Assembly: GCA_002633005.1 (NCBI GenBank)
Contig: NMRA01000082.1
Coordinates: 96,518-160,517, forward strand
Origin: Phoronis australis
Taxonomy: Eukaryota > Phoronida > Phoronidae
Length of the DNA stretch: 64,000 nucleotides
Direction of reading: 5' to 3'
A program made the translations under genes and the position numbers. Numbering within the stretch: the first letter of the stretch is position 1; each line of letters begins with the position of its first letter. This document shows, piece after piece, positions 1 to 11,482 of the stretch. The notes beneath the pieces are model-generated. The model worked only from the letters and a program-made list of their open reading frames with translations. It was not told where the DNA came from and made no database searches.

Positions 1-1168
1 GCAAATGGAACAATGCAGTTAAACATTGATTTGAGGTCAATTCGCCTGTCACTACAAAGAACTGAGGTTTTTTCCATCGCGCATGTCAAAATTATGAGGC
101 GCCAGCACGTGCCTTCCGACAACCTTACCCGCTATACTGTGTACAGCATACATACATGCAGACATGTAGAATTTGTAAAACAATAGTTCGGTATTGACTT
201 AAAGTCAATATCACCTGTGTGCATTCTTACCGCGACGCCCGTTTGTGTAAAACTACTCAACGTTTTGTCTTAATCATATAAGGGCGAACCCAGACCGTAA
301 AACGGGGGTATTAGCACCTATATCTGTTTCCTATCACGTTCCCCAAGTTGCTCTGGCGTGAAAATATCCTTGAACACAGACCAACAGAATTCTACCAAGA
401 CCACTGTTTGTTGGACACGAAACAATAAGATTTCCATGCAGTCAATAGGTTTAGAATGGCCATCGGGACCTGTTGAAATAGTTGATAACGCTTTAGGAAT
501 GTTTCCAGTCCCTGAATCTGTGCAGTTCGCACGGCGTATCCTGTTCAAGTGACATTAATTCGTTTTTCAGACCTGCATTTATCATTCAAGTCTGCAGGGA
601 GCTGTAGTAGATTCTCAGACAACAACTGTTCTCAAGTGCTCACAGATGCGTGCCGACTACTAGTTTTAAATCTACCACGTGGGTGGCATAAATTTATCCA
701 AAATACCACAGTATTAATAAGTTTTCAATCACAAGACGGCCAGTCCTGATGACGACCTTTGACCTTTTATAACACCGCGCTTGGTAGATCAAGCTTTTTC
801 GAGAAAAGAGAGATCATAGACGTGGCTGGAATTTGCTGTTTGGGGAAACCATGAAACAGATTTGACCAAATTTCGTCAACCTACGTCATAATACACCGAA
901 AACCCATTTCTTAAAACGTTGCACACAAGCGGACTTAACGACCAAAATATTGTAGAGGCCGCGCGAGCAATTTTCCTTTTAGAATAATGTTTAACCCTCC
1001 ATGCAAAATGTTAGGTCCGATAGTAGTTCCTTCAGGTTGACAAAACTCATCTTTTGAGCTTACTATTTGGACGAAGAATGGCAATGATTTAATCAAATGT
1101 CAACCTGCGTCAATTTTATTCTTACAAGATTTGCTTATAATTTGCAAAAATTATATATGAATCATGGA
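1..1168. other. No gene recognised
   Basis: The overlapping short open frames at 318-749 on both strands show no motif or splice context. Confidence 0.5.
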
Positions 1169-1686
1169 CCCGTTCTAAGAAACTGACTTCAGTTCATTTT
1201 TGGCTTAAGCCTAAGATTTGTCACAACTTTCAAAATTTCCACATCTTGTAAGTTTGTGGAACTAAAGACAAAACTTAAGTCAAAAACTCAAGTCAAAGTT
1301 AAGATCACTATCTTGGAACGGACTTAATTAACTAAAATTTAAGATTTGTCTTAGCTAAGTTAGTTTTCATGGAACGGAACCCTGGTCTAAAACGGCCGTC
1401 CATTTTAGAGGACGTATAAGCATGTAAATAGGAAAGAGGTGAACCTTTTGATGTTTTGTGATGTGCGAGTTAAGTTCCAAATCTTTCTTCAAAATACATA
1501 TTGTTGTGCGAGAAATACGTGTAGTTCGGTGCTTCTAGAGGGCATGCGCACAAAATGGCCGGGCGCAGGCACTCAGCAATGGGGTACCCGCCAAAAACTC
1601 AGAATTTGTGCACGTTAAAGTGAATTACAGTGCAATAATGGAATACATGTTACTCATTCAGTTTTGGCATAATGCAAATCAAAAAT

Positions 1687-1821
1687 AAATCAATTTCTGG
1701 ATTTACTGTAAACTAATGATAACGTAGCGTTCCCACACTTCAGCTTCAGACGATCTGTAGAAGTCTCCGAGATGGGCACGCTACGTTGTCATTAGTTTAC
1801 AGTAAGTCTAGAAATTGATTT
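1687..1821. repeat. Short foldback element (44-bp arms)
   Basis: Arms 1687-1730 and 1778-1821 are reverse complements with three mismatches, separated by 47 bases. This is typical of a small MITE. Confidence 0.85.
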
Positions 1822-4800
1822 GCATGAATTACACTGTGCATTCTGTGGGGCACCTATATTTTGAAAAAATGAAAGAAGTCCTCGTTTACGGCTGTCAGTA
1901 GTTTGAGCATGTCTTAAAAACTGTCAAAAATCACGTCTAACGGTCTAATCTACACAGCTGATGTCACACTCAGGTTTCATGAATAGTGATGTCCCAATAA
2001 TGATCTTCAAAAGAAATACCTTTTTCATTTTTCCCATTATCAGCATTGCTCGCTCGCAGGTGTCTTCAAGCTTTCTAATATTTCATTCTTCTGATCCTCT
2101 TAATCTTCTGATATGTTTTTTACACCCACCCGTACATTTAATCTTGGTTGTTGGGATCGATTGTCTTGATGCTAATACGGTCATTGAAAGTGCTGTGTGA
2201 TTTCACTGGGCATGTGGAAATTACATGTATATTTGCTCCCTGTGTGAATGGTTGACACACTGTTTTGCTTTGTTTAGCCTAATTTATCTCTCTTCTAAAC
2301 ATTGTCGCTACGCCATCTGCAGTGTTTTTCACGTGATTTCCTTTGGAAGCTGTGCTGCTAAACATTTCTTCTTCTTGGCTCGAGCTATTCATAATTTTGT
2401 CCTTTTACACACATGCACTTTTACGCGCGCACACCGAGTTAGTCCCATCGCTAAATAACTTCCCCAGGAAGATAATGGATTAAACTAACACTGGGCGAGG
2501 CAAAGGAAGTTCGAATTTCAAAAAATTTTACATTTTCGCTTCAAATTTTAAAATTAACTTTAACTGGATCGCCGAGTAGATACAACGGTGACGGGTGAGA
2601 ATTGACGCTTGTATTTATTCAACCAATTGCGTGTCATACGGCCAGCTCGCCGGCTGCATGCTGCTTGAATTTTCGGTTAATGTATAACAAGATATCGAAT
2701 CAAGTGGTAATGAAATAACGACGGGAAACATCCAAAGAATTGAGACGCTCTGTCCTGAATTATCAAGTCGTGAGCGAGGAGTTTACACCACGGATCCGAA
2801 GCGGGAATTGGAACGACACTCGCTTTTAATAGAAACTGGGTTAAGCGAAGACCGACGTCTGTGCACACAAACGTTGCCGAGTCGGAAATACCAAATTAGT
2901 CAGGTTTCTTTACAAGTTAAACGTGAAATTAAATTTGTTTGAGTTCGACCGCAAGAAAGATTATGCCTGCAAACGTCGTTTCAATCAAATATAATTCATA
3001 ATTGGATGAAGTGAATAATTTACAATAAGGCCTTATTTCGATGACCGCTGCATTAAGAAAACACCACAGTACGCTGTACGTGTACCAAGTCCCTATACTG
3101 TCAAGACAAAATTATTTCCTTTTTTCGATGAACTTCCCTTTCCTCAGATTCAAGGAGTCCCATTAGTTTCAGTACGCTCGCCAATTAGATAATTGCTAGA
3201 ATGTTATCGATAATCTAATATGAGAGGAATGCTATATTTAATATCATATTTTTACCGTTGATAATAATACCACAGTCACGACTATCCATGAACACTAATG
3301 ATAATTAATTACGCATCAGGTTGTAGTTGAACGTTGTCCATTGCCATGCTTTTGTAAATTGGAAACATTCACTATAGGATTATCAAATTTTCTAGGTTAT
3401 GGCTGATTTGAAGTGGTGACGAATTAATGTGGACGCGTCCCGAAAGGCAAATAGTGTTATGATATGGAAATGGAGTACCAAGAAACGTCAGTGACTGGAA
3501 TTGGAGTACCAAGAAATGGCAGTGACTGAAATCGTGCATTCGAAAGTGCAAGGTCTCCATGAAGGCGCCGGCTGTAACATATTGGCTTCAACAGTACATA
3601 CGGGTACTTTGATAGGCGTGAGTAGGAAAACATCGCCTGGAGTCAACCGAATTTTTCAATGACGGAAATTGAGAACAAATTTTGCTAATACAGGACAATC
3701 TCCGACATAGAGTGAAATAGGGAAACGATTACAATTCTAGTAAATTTGGGTAATTCCGTGTTCCTTTAACAACTAGGTTGGCCTTTTCCCCTCCGGGATG
3801 CGCCTTTCTCAAATTTTGAAAGGGCGGCGACATGTCGAAGGTATGCTTTGAGGTATTCTAATGACTCCCAGTCTCAACCGTTTCTCGGTGTTCATTCAGG
3901 TTTTTAACGCGAGTACGAGGTTTGACTTTGATCGTCTCAAGAATTTTGACCCTGAGATCACTTGCTATCGGTAACAATCGACAAGTTGTGATCGTTACGG
4001 GCTATTGAGGCAAGTTCGGTGGCATCTGCTCAAACTATTTATCAACGTAAATGGGCGCAAAAAAGCACAGATCAGCATTACGACTCCGAAATGAGACCAT
4101 TACCAGGTTAAACCTTTGGTCTTGTACTGTTGCTTAGTGAGAACAATTTGTCCAAACCTAGTTGGCGAGTCGCATTTCCAATATCTAGTTTCAGGCTTGA
4201 GTTACAAATCAGCCTTGGTAACCGTTGCCCAATATTGGCTAAGCAAGACTAATATTTGCCAGTATTAAATTATTATTTACTCGTGTGTTTTTCGGAATAA
4301 TGGTTCTTAGAAGCAGTCATTCAAGCTTGGTCTTTTTACGATGTATACAAATAACATGAAGGAGCTTTATCGTGATGATAGTTTTCAGCCTGAGAATTAA
4401 AGCTGTCGTGTACTGAATTATGCGGCGGCCGCCAGGGAATAAAATATTTTTCTTCACTTCAACGTGGCATTATTGGGCTTCCGTAGCCATGAATCTGGCT
4501 TCTGACAGATGAGCAAACTACGAGCGAAGCACGTGCTCACAGTACTGAGCTTCCGCGAGATTATCGCCTCCAAGGAACGCACGCCTGGTTTCAGATATAA
4601 TGTAAATTCTGGGACTTTGACTAACTGGCAAAGTAGTTCGGTACGATTGTTGTAATCGGACACGAACTCTTAATTTTGACATTTTTAAATTAGTTCTAGT
4701 GTAATACGAAATCAAGATAATTGTCTATTTTTCTGAGGTAGTTTATTTTATTTTACGCTTAATCCAAAAGTTTCGCTTTCGGCAACTTGTGTAAAAGTTC

Positions 4801-5852
4801 GATATTTCGAATAACAAGATCGAAATTTGGAGCTCAGACTTGAACTTATAGCTCTGAACTAAAGTATGCTTGAGTAGAGAATTATAGACACTTATCTTGA
4901 GTTCGCGCAAAAGTAGAACGGAAATGTCAAAAATCACTTTGTTTCCAATTACAAACAAGACAAATGATCAAAATCGGCAACGAAACCTGTTTTCACGCTA
5001 AGCCACACAGGGTGTCAAATCTCCAAATATTATACAGTACTCTAAAACAATTTTCTACAACGTTTCTCGTGTTCCTATCAACTAAAAGGATTATGTTAAG
5101 CTTTCAGTTTCACACAAAATTGGAAATAATCGAGAGGGAATTCTGTTTATGCCTTGTAATAGTGATGAAATTATCATTAGGTAAAATTCACAAACTGAAC
5201 AATCGACATTTGCCGCTACGCGGAGTGATTGTCTTATTCAACAAGTAGTTCGCTAATTGCACACTAAGAATCAACTTCCGCCTTACCTTTGCGGCAAGCC
5301 GAGGCCTCCCCGCGGTCAAATAGAAACTTAATGCGCATAGGTTAAATAGTTTTGGTTTGCGGTGTAGATTCCAGTAGCTCTAATTATCCGTTTGATTGAC
5401 TGTATGAATAGCCGTATTGCCTTGCATAGCAACCCGTGAATCACATGAGGTTAAAGTATTTGAATATTTTAATTAAAAATATATTCAAGTTAGTCTAGCA
5501 AGTCATGCTGTTCACTTGTGTACGTACACATGTACACTGTATACGGTAGTGGAAGGTCTAACTTTGAACGTGTGTTTAGAAGTTGCTTCCTGCCACACGA
5601 AATTGAAATGTCTAACTTCCAAACATCTTTTGTTTGACGACAGTGTATCGGTAGGAAAAAAAGATGAACTGGAAAAAAATTACGTAAAGCTCTGAGGTCG
5701 GAAAAATGACGTGTAGATACAAGAAAATTATTAAATTACCTTTGTCGCCTGTGAACTTTATTGAATCTACCATCACCTCCATAGTGATTAAAACAGTGAT
5801 TCGTTGTTTCTCGCATCGTGACACCTTCCTGAGGAGTAGAAGTCTGTCAATA
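1822..5852. other. No gene recognised; diffuse repeats
   Basis: The stretch 4820-4960 resembles 35440-35560 (shared gacacttatcttgagtt and acggaaatgtcaaaaat). Nothing else is identified. Confidence 0.5.
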
Positions 5853-6114
5853 CATGCGCGCACCCAGCCTAAAAATGGGGGGCTCGAATTTTTGAAAATG
5901 TGGATATTTTACCAAGATTCATTGGGAACTTTCAGATCTATGGATTGCGCATGCGCCGAATTTTGGTACTTCCTGCCTTTGTAGTGAACTTTCGTCTCGT
6001 TTTCTACTTTTTTCAGAGTTTTTGTTTCTCTGAGACGGACCTTTTTGTCCACTTCGCCAAATTGGAGGGGTCGTTTGACTGAGACCCCCGAAGCTCCCCC
6101 CGGGTGCGCGCATG
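5853..6114 (+). repeat. MITE-like element, CATGCGCGCAC family, copy 1
   Basis: The element begins catgcgcgcacccagcct and ends with the inverse, gggtgcgcgcatg. The interior is shared with 19479-19684. It has no coding capacity. Confidence 0.8.
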
Positions 6115-6402
6115 GGTCAATCAAACCAGAGTCGACCGTGGTTTGACTTAAAAACTATTCATTGTCAAATAGCAAAGAACAATGCTAATGTTCGTAACAT
6201 TATTCATACGTGAGTGCGTTGTGATATCTGCTTGATCACCCTAAGAAAAAATGTAAGCTAGTACCATTCATTCTACGTGAATTCGCCTGCCTTGCCATTG
6301 CCAACGCAGAGTGGAAAAAAAGACAGTATATAACTACTTGCAATATACCACCGTGATGCATGAATAATTGTTGCGTGGATACTTTTTCCAAACATGTGGC
6401 CC

Positions 6403-6486
6403 CTTAGGCGCGGATCCAGAAGAGAGTCTAGGGGATCACTTCTGTACTACTGAAATCGAGGAATATGATCTTCGATCCGCGTCTTG
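6403..6486. repeat. Small foldback with GCGGATCC ends
   Basis: The ends aggcgcggatcc and cgatccgcgtctt are inverted relative to one another over about 84 bp. The end motif resembles that of 19036-19177. Confidence 0.45.
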
Positions 6487-7122
6487 GTGTGCTATAATGG
6501 CACGCGCTTTCTCATGATGGAAATGGTGTCAACAAAAACGTCTACGCGCAGAGTAAACATATCGACAAAAATGTCATTGTTTTGTGTGTTTTGTTGTGCA
6601 TTTCTCATACTACACATAGCGAGACGACGTTGGTTTACTTTACTACGTTTCCCCAGCGTGTAACGAGCAAATATATCAAAGGTATTTTACATTCTTGATG
6701 TTTGTCCACGATCTCGCGTTTGATCGCAGAAATTAGTTCGATCATTTGTCAAACTGTTCGTTGATATTAAGAGCATTCGTGTTGATTGAGCGTTAAGAAG
6801 AGACTGACTGTGTAATCTGTCACGCGTTATGCAGCACGAGAGTGTGCAGTCCATACCCGTGCAAATGTACATGCACGGCTGAATGTATATGTACTCGGAA
6901 GATGGGGTGATGATTTTGCGGCTACAAAACATCAACTTGTTTTTTCACTTACTTGCACAATTATTTTTGTGATTTAAATGAAACTTCTGCCTTCACATCC
7001 TGTATTTTGGGGCTTACATCAAATTGCCACAGACAAGTAGCGTAAAGCGACAAATAACATAATTCGGCATCTACTGTTTCAAATGTAAAAGGGTGTAACA
7101 TGTTTTAGGGGTCAAAATGAAG

Positions 7123-7938
7123 GTCAGGTCATATTTTGCTTCTATTGCAAAAGTGTATCTTATTCATAGTGAAAGATTTGAAATTTTTAAACCAACTGGT
7201 CAAAAACTATAGTTATAGGAGATTGACAAGTATTGCGCTGACGTTGGGTCGAAGTGAAGTCTTCGAGCAAGAATACATGTTGTAGTCGACAGGTTAAATT
7301 CATTTTTGCAAATTTCACTGACGATTTCCAGTCGTCAATGAAAATCAAAATGTCCGTCGGTTACCAAGCACGCGAACTGGACGAATTTACGTATTATTTC
7401 TGCCCCAAGTTGTTCTAGCATCTTCGGTTTAATGACCCACTTGGTACTCACAATTTGCGCTGAATACCCTCGGAAACGGATGAGTTGGCGGTCATTCAAC
7501 GAATGGCAAAATAAAAACAAAAACAAAACANGTCAGGTCATATTTTGCTTCTATTGCAAAAGTGTATCTTATTCATAGTGAAAGATTTGAAATTTTTAAA
7601 CCAACTGGTCAAAAACTATAGTTATAGGAGATTGACAAGTATTGCGCTGACGTTGGGTCGAAGTGAAGTCTTCGAGCAAGAATACATGTTGTAGTCGACA
7701 GGTTAAATTCATTTTTGCAAATTTCACTGACGATTTCCAGTCGTCAATGAAAATCAAAATGTCCGTCGGTTACCAAGCACGCGAACTGGACGAATTTACG
7801 TATTATTTCTGCCCCAAGTCGTTCTAGCATCTTCGGTTTAATGACCCACTTGGTACTCACAATTTGCGCTGAATACCCTTGGAAACGGATGAGTTGGCGG
7901 TCATTCAACAAATGGCACAATAAAAACAAAAACAAAAC
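7123..7938. repeat. Near-identical direct copies flanking single n at 7531
   Basis: Bases 7123-7530 and 7532-about 7938 match with only a few substitutions, and the unknown base sits exactly at the junction. Both copies end in an AAAAC-type simple repeat, which probably stopped the assembler. Best read as an assembly artefact. Confidence 0.9.
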
Positions 7939-8338
7939 AAAAACAAAACAAAAATCCAAGCCATTTAAAAAAGAGCCCTCCGTGAACTAAGAATTGGACT
8001 CGTGTTTGAGTACATTTATTATGGCGTAAACATTCTTTCTCTCCAATGTAAGTTATAATCAAAATAAACAGCTAATTACAAACATTTTTGTAAACGTACG
8101 TGACGTCATAATCTACTGGAATTAATTGCACATTAATTTGTGCGCACTCGGGCAAACCCTATGACAACCAACAACATATTATTTTGACTCAAAGTCCCGG
8201 CTTTACTTATTGCCTGAACGGCGATAACACTCTAATGCCAAAAATTGTTGAAGTTTCGAAACTGGTTGAATAGTAATTATCCAATGTCCAGGAACGCTCG
8301 TCACGTTTGTCCGCAATTACCGTTACCTGACTGAAAGA

Positions 8339-8584
8339 CATGCGCGCACCCAGGGGGTGCTCCGAGCCCCCCCCCCCTCCCCATGTGGCGAAGTGGACAA
8401 AAGGTCCGCGTCTAAGAAACAAAAAGCCCCAGAAAATGAGACAAGTCCACTAAACAAGCACAAACTCGCAATTCACAGCGGTGCCCCGTTGTTTTTAGTC
8501 CGCCCGCTTTTTTGTTACCAAAAGGTCCACAACGTCAGGAATTCGAGCCCCCCCCCCCCATATTGAAGGCTGGGTGCGCGCATG
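8339..8584 (-). repeat. MITE-like element, CATGCGCGCAC family, copy 2
   Basis: Both ends carry the catgcgcgcaccc terminal repeat, and C-runs sit just inside both ends. The order of interior blocks (guggacaaaaggtccgcg-like segment near the left) is inverted relative to copy 1. Confidence 0.78.
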
Positions 8585-11280
8585 CTACATCGAATTCTTC
8601 GATAGCGTATCAGTGGAAATAAATCTACATTATTCTGCCTGTGTTCTTCATTTTTACCCTTGCTGTGGAATTCTTCCACTAAAGAAGTTGGTTCGTCCAC
8701 ATACCGCGATATCCGAAACACCTCAGGTATTTTCCTACCCTCAGTTTAGCTAGGACATGTTTCCAGTCTACGCATGTGCGAACTACAGGAAGTCATGTGG
8801 CTCTCAAAACGTAGAATGTACATGTATGTACTATCAGCAGGAGTAAACGTCTCACGCAACACCCATTCTCATTTCTAAGTCTGCCTCGTGACTTACGGTT
8901 CACTCCTGTTTAAACTTGTTTTGAATCTTGACCAATTTCATTTGCAGTAATGGGGGAATTCTGCCCATACGCAGACATGAAACAATGCCGAGGAATAATT
9001 TGAGGCTACGAAACCCCCCACCCCCTCCCCCATCACCGAAGTGTTCCGGATGCTGTCGCGCATCTTGATCCAAAATTGATCACCAAATTGTCCAATTGTC
9101 ATGTCGGCTTGTGCTGAGGGCGAACAGGTGTGATTTTGCGGTATTGCAACACTGCGTAAGTAAATTAATTTTGAAAAATTAGAAAACTCATTTACGGGAT
9201 ATTCAAGACGTAGTCTCGCTCACCCATGTCATATTTACTCTTAATATTCACTAAACTCGCAAACGTTGAATAATTTTCAAGTAATGCTTTAAGAGACATA
9301 CGGTGTTCGCTCCTTGAAACCAAATTTCCGCTGGCCCAACTTAATTAGCATTGGTCATCATAGGTCACAGCGGCATCAATTAAGTGCTTGCTGGACGTTT
9401 CGGAAGATTTAAGTTTCAGAACAGGACAGGAGATTAAAATAGTCAGTCTGAAAAAAGACATCTCGGACACGTGGCCGCTTGGAGCGTTGATTAAATACAC
9501 GCCAGAATATCTCAATTAGCAATTCGAACCATACGATAGCGGCGTTCGTATGATAATAATTTCGGGTTCGAAATACCCAGCAGGAGGGAATTCCGGCAAA
9601 TTTGTTTGTAATGGATCATTTCCGTGTTACAAAAAGCGCAGCTGTCTGGATAATTCAAGACAAGGATTCTCTCGAGAAATACCTGGCTGAAATTTTGAAT
9701 TTTTTGCTTCCACCCAAAAGATGAAAGCTGGATTATTAAGAATGGCGTGAAGACCTAATTATGATATCCGAAGGAGGCATCTACTCGCGAAGAAACCTAT
9801 TAGTCGCTTTCATAGTATGGCTTGTATTTAATTGTACTATTTTTCAAAACTCGTGTGCCTAACAAAATTCGCCTTCTTCGCCAGCAAATGCGTTCACCAG
9901 TTCTCGAAGTTGCGAGCAAAATTCGAAACACTGTGCTATTTAATTACACAAAAGTGTCCAAACTAACTTCGCAGCAAAATGCTTTTCAGATTTTTTTCTT
10001 GAGCTCTCGAGTTTTATTTTGGCTAAAGGTTAATTAGACTGGACTATCCAAACCCTGGGTTGCCATTTCGCGCAGTTGCTAAGTATGTACAGAACGCGCA
10101 CAGTTGTCGCTATGGTAACGAATTCATGGCATAAGTTTCACGAACAACATATGCGGCACCAAGGAGATTCAAACTCGCCCCGAAGCGCTAAATTTCAGAA
10201 CATGGCGACGTGAAGTGCCGGAGAGTCTAGATTATTTTGAAGAAATGTACCGCATTATTTTGTCAAGATATCAACGAGCAAACCAAAAAATGCCTAAAAA
10301 GTGTTTCAGTATTTTCCCAAGAAACTTAATCGCTGAGTATTCCGAGAATAAAAGCGTTACAAAAGTGTTTTTGAGGTTGAAAAGTTACTTATGTATACTG
10401 TGTTTGCAATGTAACAACGTCTTTTCCGAACCCTCGCGGCACACCTAAATCACTATACCAAACTAGTGGGGTCTTTTTCTTGCGCTGTTATGTTTAGCCG
10501 GAGGGGGTGGTAAGGACTAAATGCGTATGTATTACTTCAGGTGCACGACTAAAATAGACATCAAGCTGGATTTGAAATTTCGACGCCACGACCTGACATT
10601 CTGTGATCGACACAGTCCCCTCAGGACGTATTGCGGTTTCCCAACTTTGGCATGTTTATCGAAGAACTAAAGAAACTGAATAGTTGAATGCCTCGTTATT
10701 TGCCAATCTGCCCAAAAACAATGCCCAAATTATACGTGTTGTACTCGCCTTTTCCGTGCACTAGAATAGTTTGTATAGTTTTATGATCATCGTTAAAATA
10801 GGACGTACGAGAATATGTCAGAGGGTTTTGTTTTGTTTTAAAACGGGATAACTTAAAAAGTGGAAACGGTGTGGGTTCGCATTTTTAAAATTCAGGCGAG
10901 TCTGTTACTTAAGTATAACTGTCACAATGTTTGAAAATTTAAGTGGCAAACGGGTAAACCAGAAACATTGTTTTATTGTACGGTGGAAACGCATTAGTAA
11001 GTGTTTAATTTATAAGTGTAGGACGAACGTGTCAAAACGGTTTTTCCAGATTCTGCTATGTCCGAAAAAATGACCAATGGGACGCCGATTCCTGACGCCC
11101 GTGCCAGAGGAGGGAATTTTCGACCAATCAAACGTCGTCTTTCTGGCACCCTGCGCGAAAACAAGACCATACATTCAAGCCGCCGGTATGTATATGTCAG
11201 CGAAACTATTCCAAACTCGCCCCCGTTTCTATCGTTTTTACGAGTCGATGTTTGTTTCCGCCAGGGCTGTCACGGCTGGC
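8585..11280. other. No gene recognised
   Basis: The short open frames at 9822-10037 and 10215-10448 have no recognisable family or splice context. The last part is upstream of the VWA gene promoter. Confidence 0.5.
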
Positions 11281-11288
11281 TATTTAAA
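11281..11288 (+). promoter_or_regulatory. TATA-like box upstream of the VWA gene
   Basis: The sequence tatttaaa lies 144 bp before the proposed start codon at 11432. Pyrimidine-flanked CA initiator-like sites follow at about 11310 and 11337. The assignment rests only on position and motif; transcription start is not known. Confidence 0.35.
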
Positions 11289-11431
11289 CACTCGGATGGG
11301 CTAGGCGGCTCATTGATTCGTAAGGACAGATCGAGTTCAGTCAGCGAGGCAAAGACGCGTGCGCATAGTTTGTTAGAGCCGATAGGATATACACAGAATT
11401 CAACGGAGAGAATCCACATAAAAGACTGAAG

Positions 11432-11482
11432 ATGAGGATTTTATCGTTTTACTTAAACGTTTTCGCCGTTTTCATAGTAACG
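11432..11482 (+). CDS. VWA gene exon 1: start codon and signal-peptide core
   Basis: The exon encodes 17 residues beginning MRILSFYLNVFAVFIVT: a basic residue followed by a hydrophobic stretch, as in a signal peptide. The context before the ATG is aag, which is favourable. A consensus donor (gtaagt) begins at 11483, leaving phase 0. It joins in frame to the micro-exon at 16128. An open frame at 11058-11429 lies upstream in another reading and is considered fortuitous or 5' untranslated. Confidence 0.68.

Noticed and set aside
7335-7959. Repeated minus-strand frame LNDRQLIRFRGYSAQIVSTK in both copies
   Set aside because: The repetition is explained by the false duplication around 7531; the frame has no recognised family.
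11058-11429. 123-codon open frame upstream of the VWA gene
   Set aside because: It overlaps the inferred promoter and 5' untranslated region, has no recognisable motif, and two frames are open in the same GC-richer stretch.
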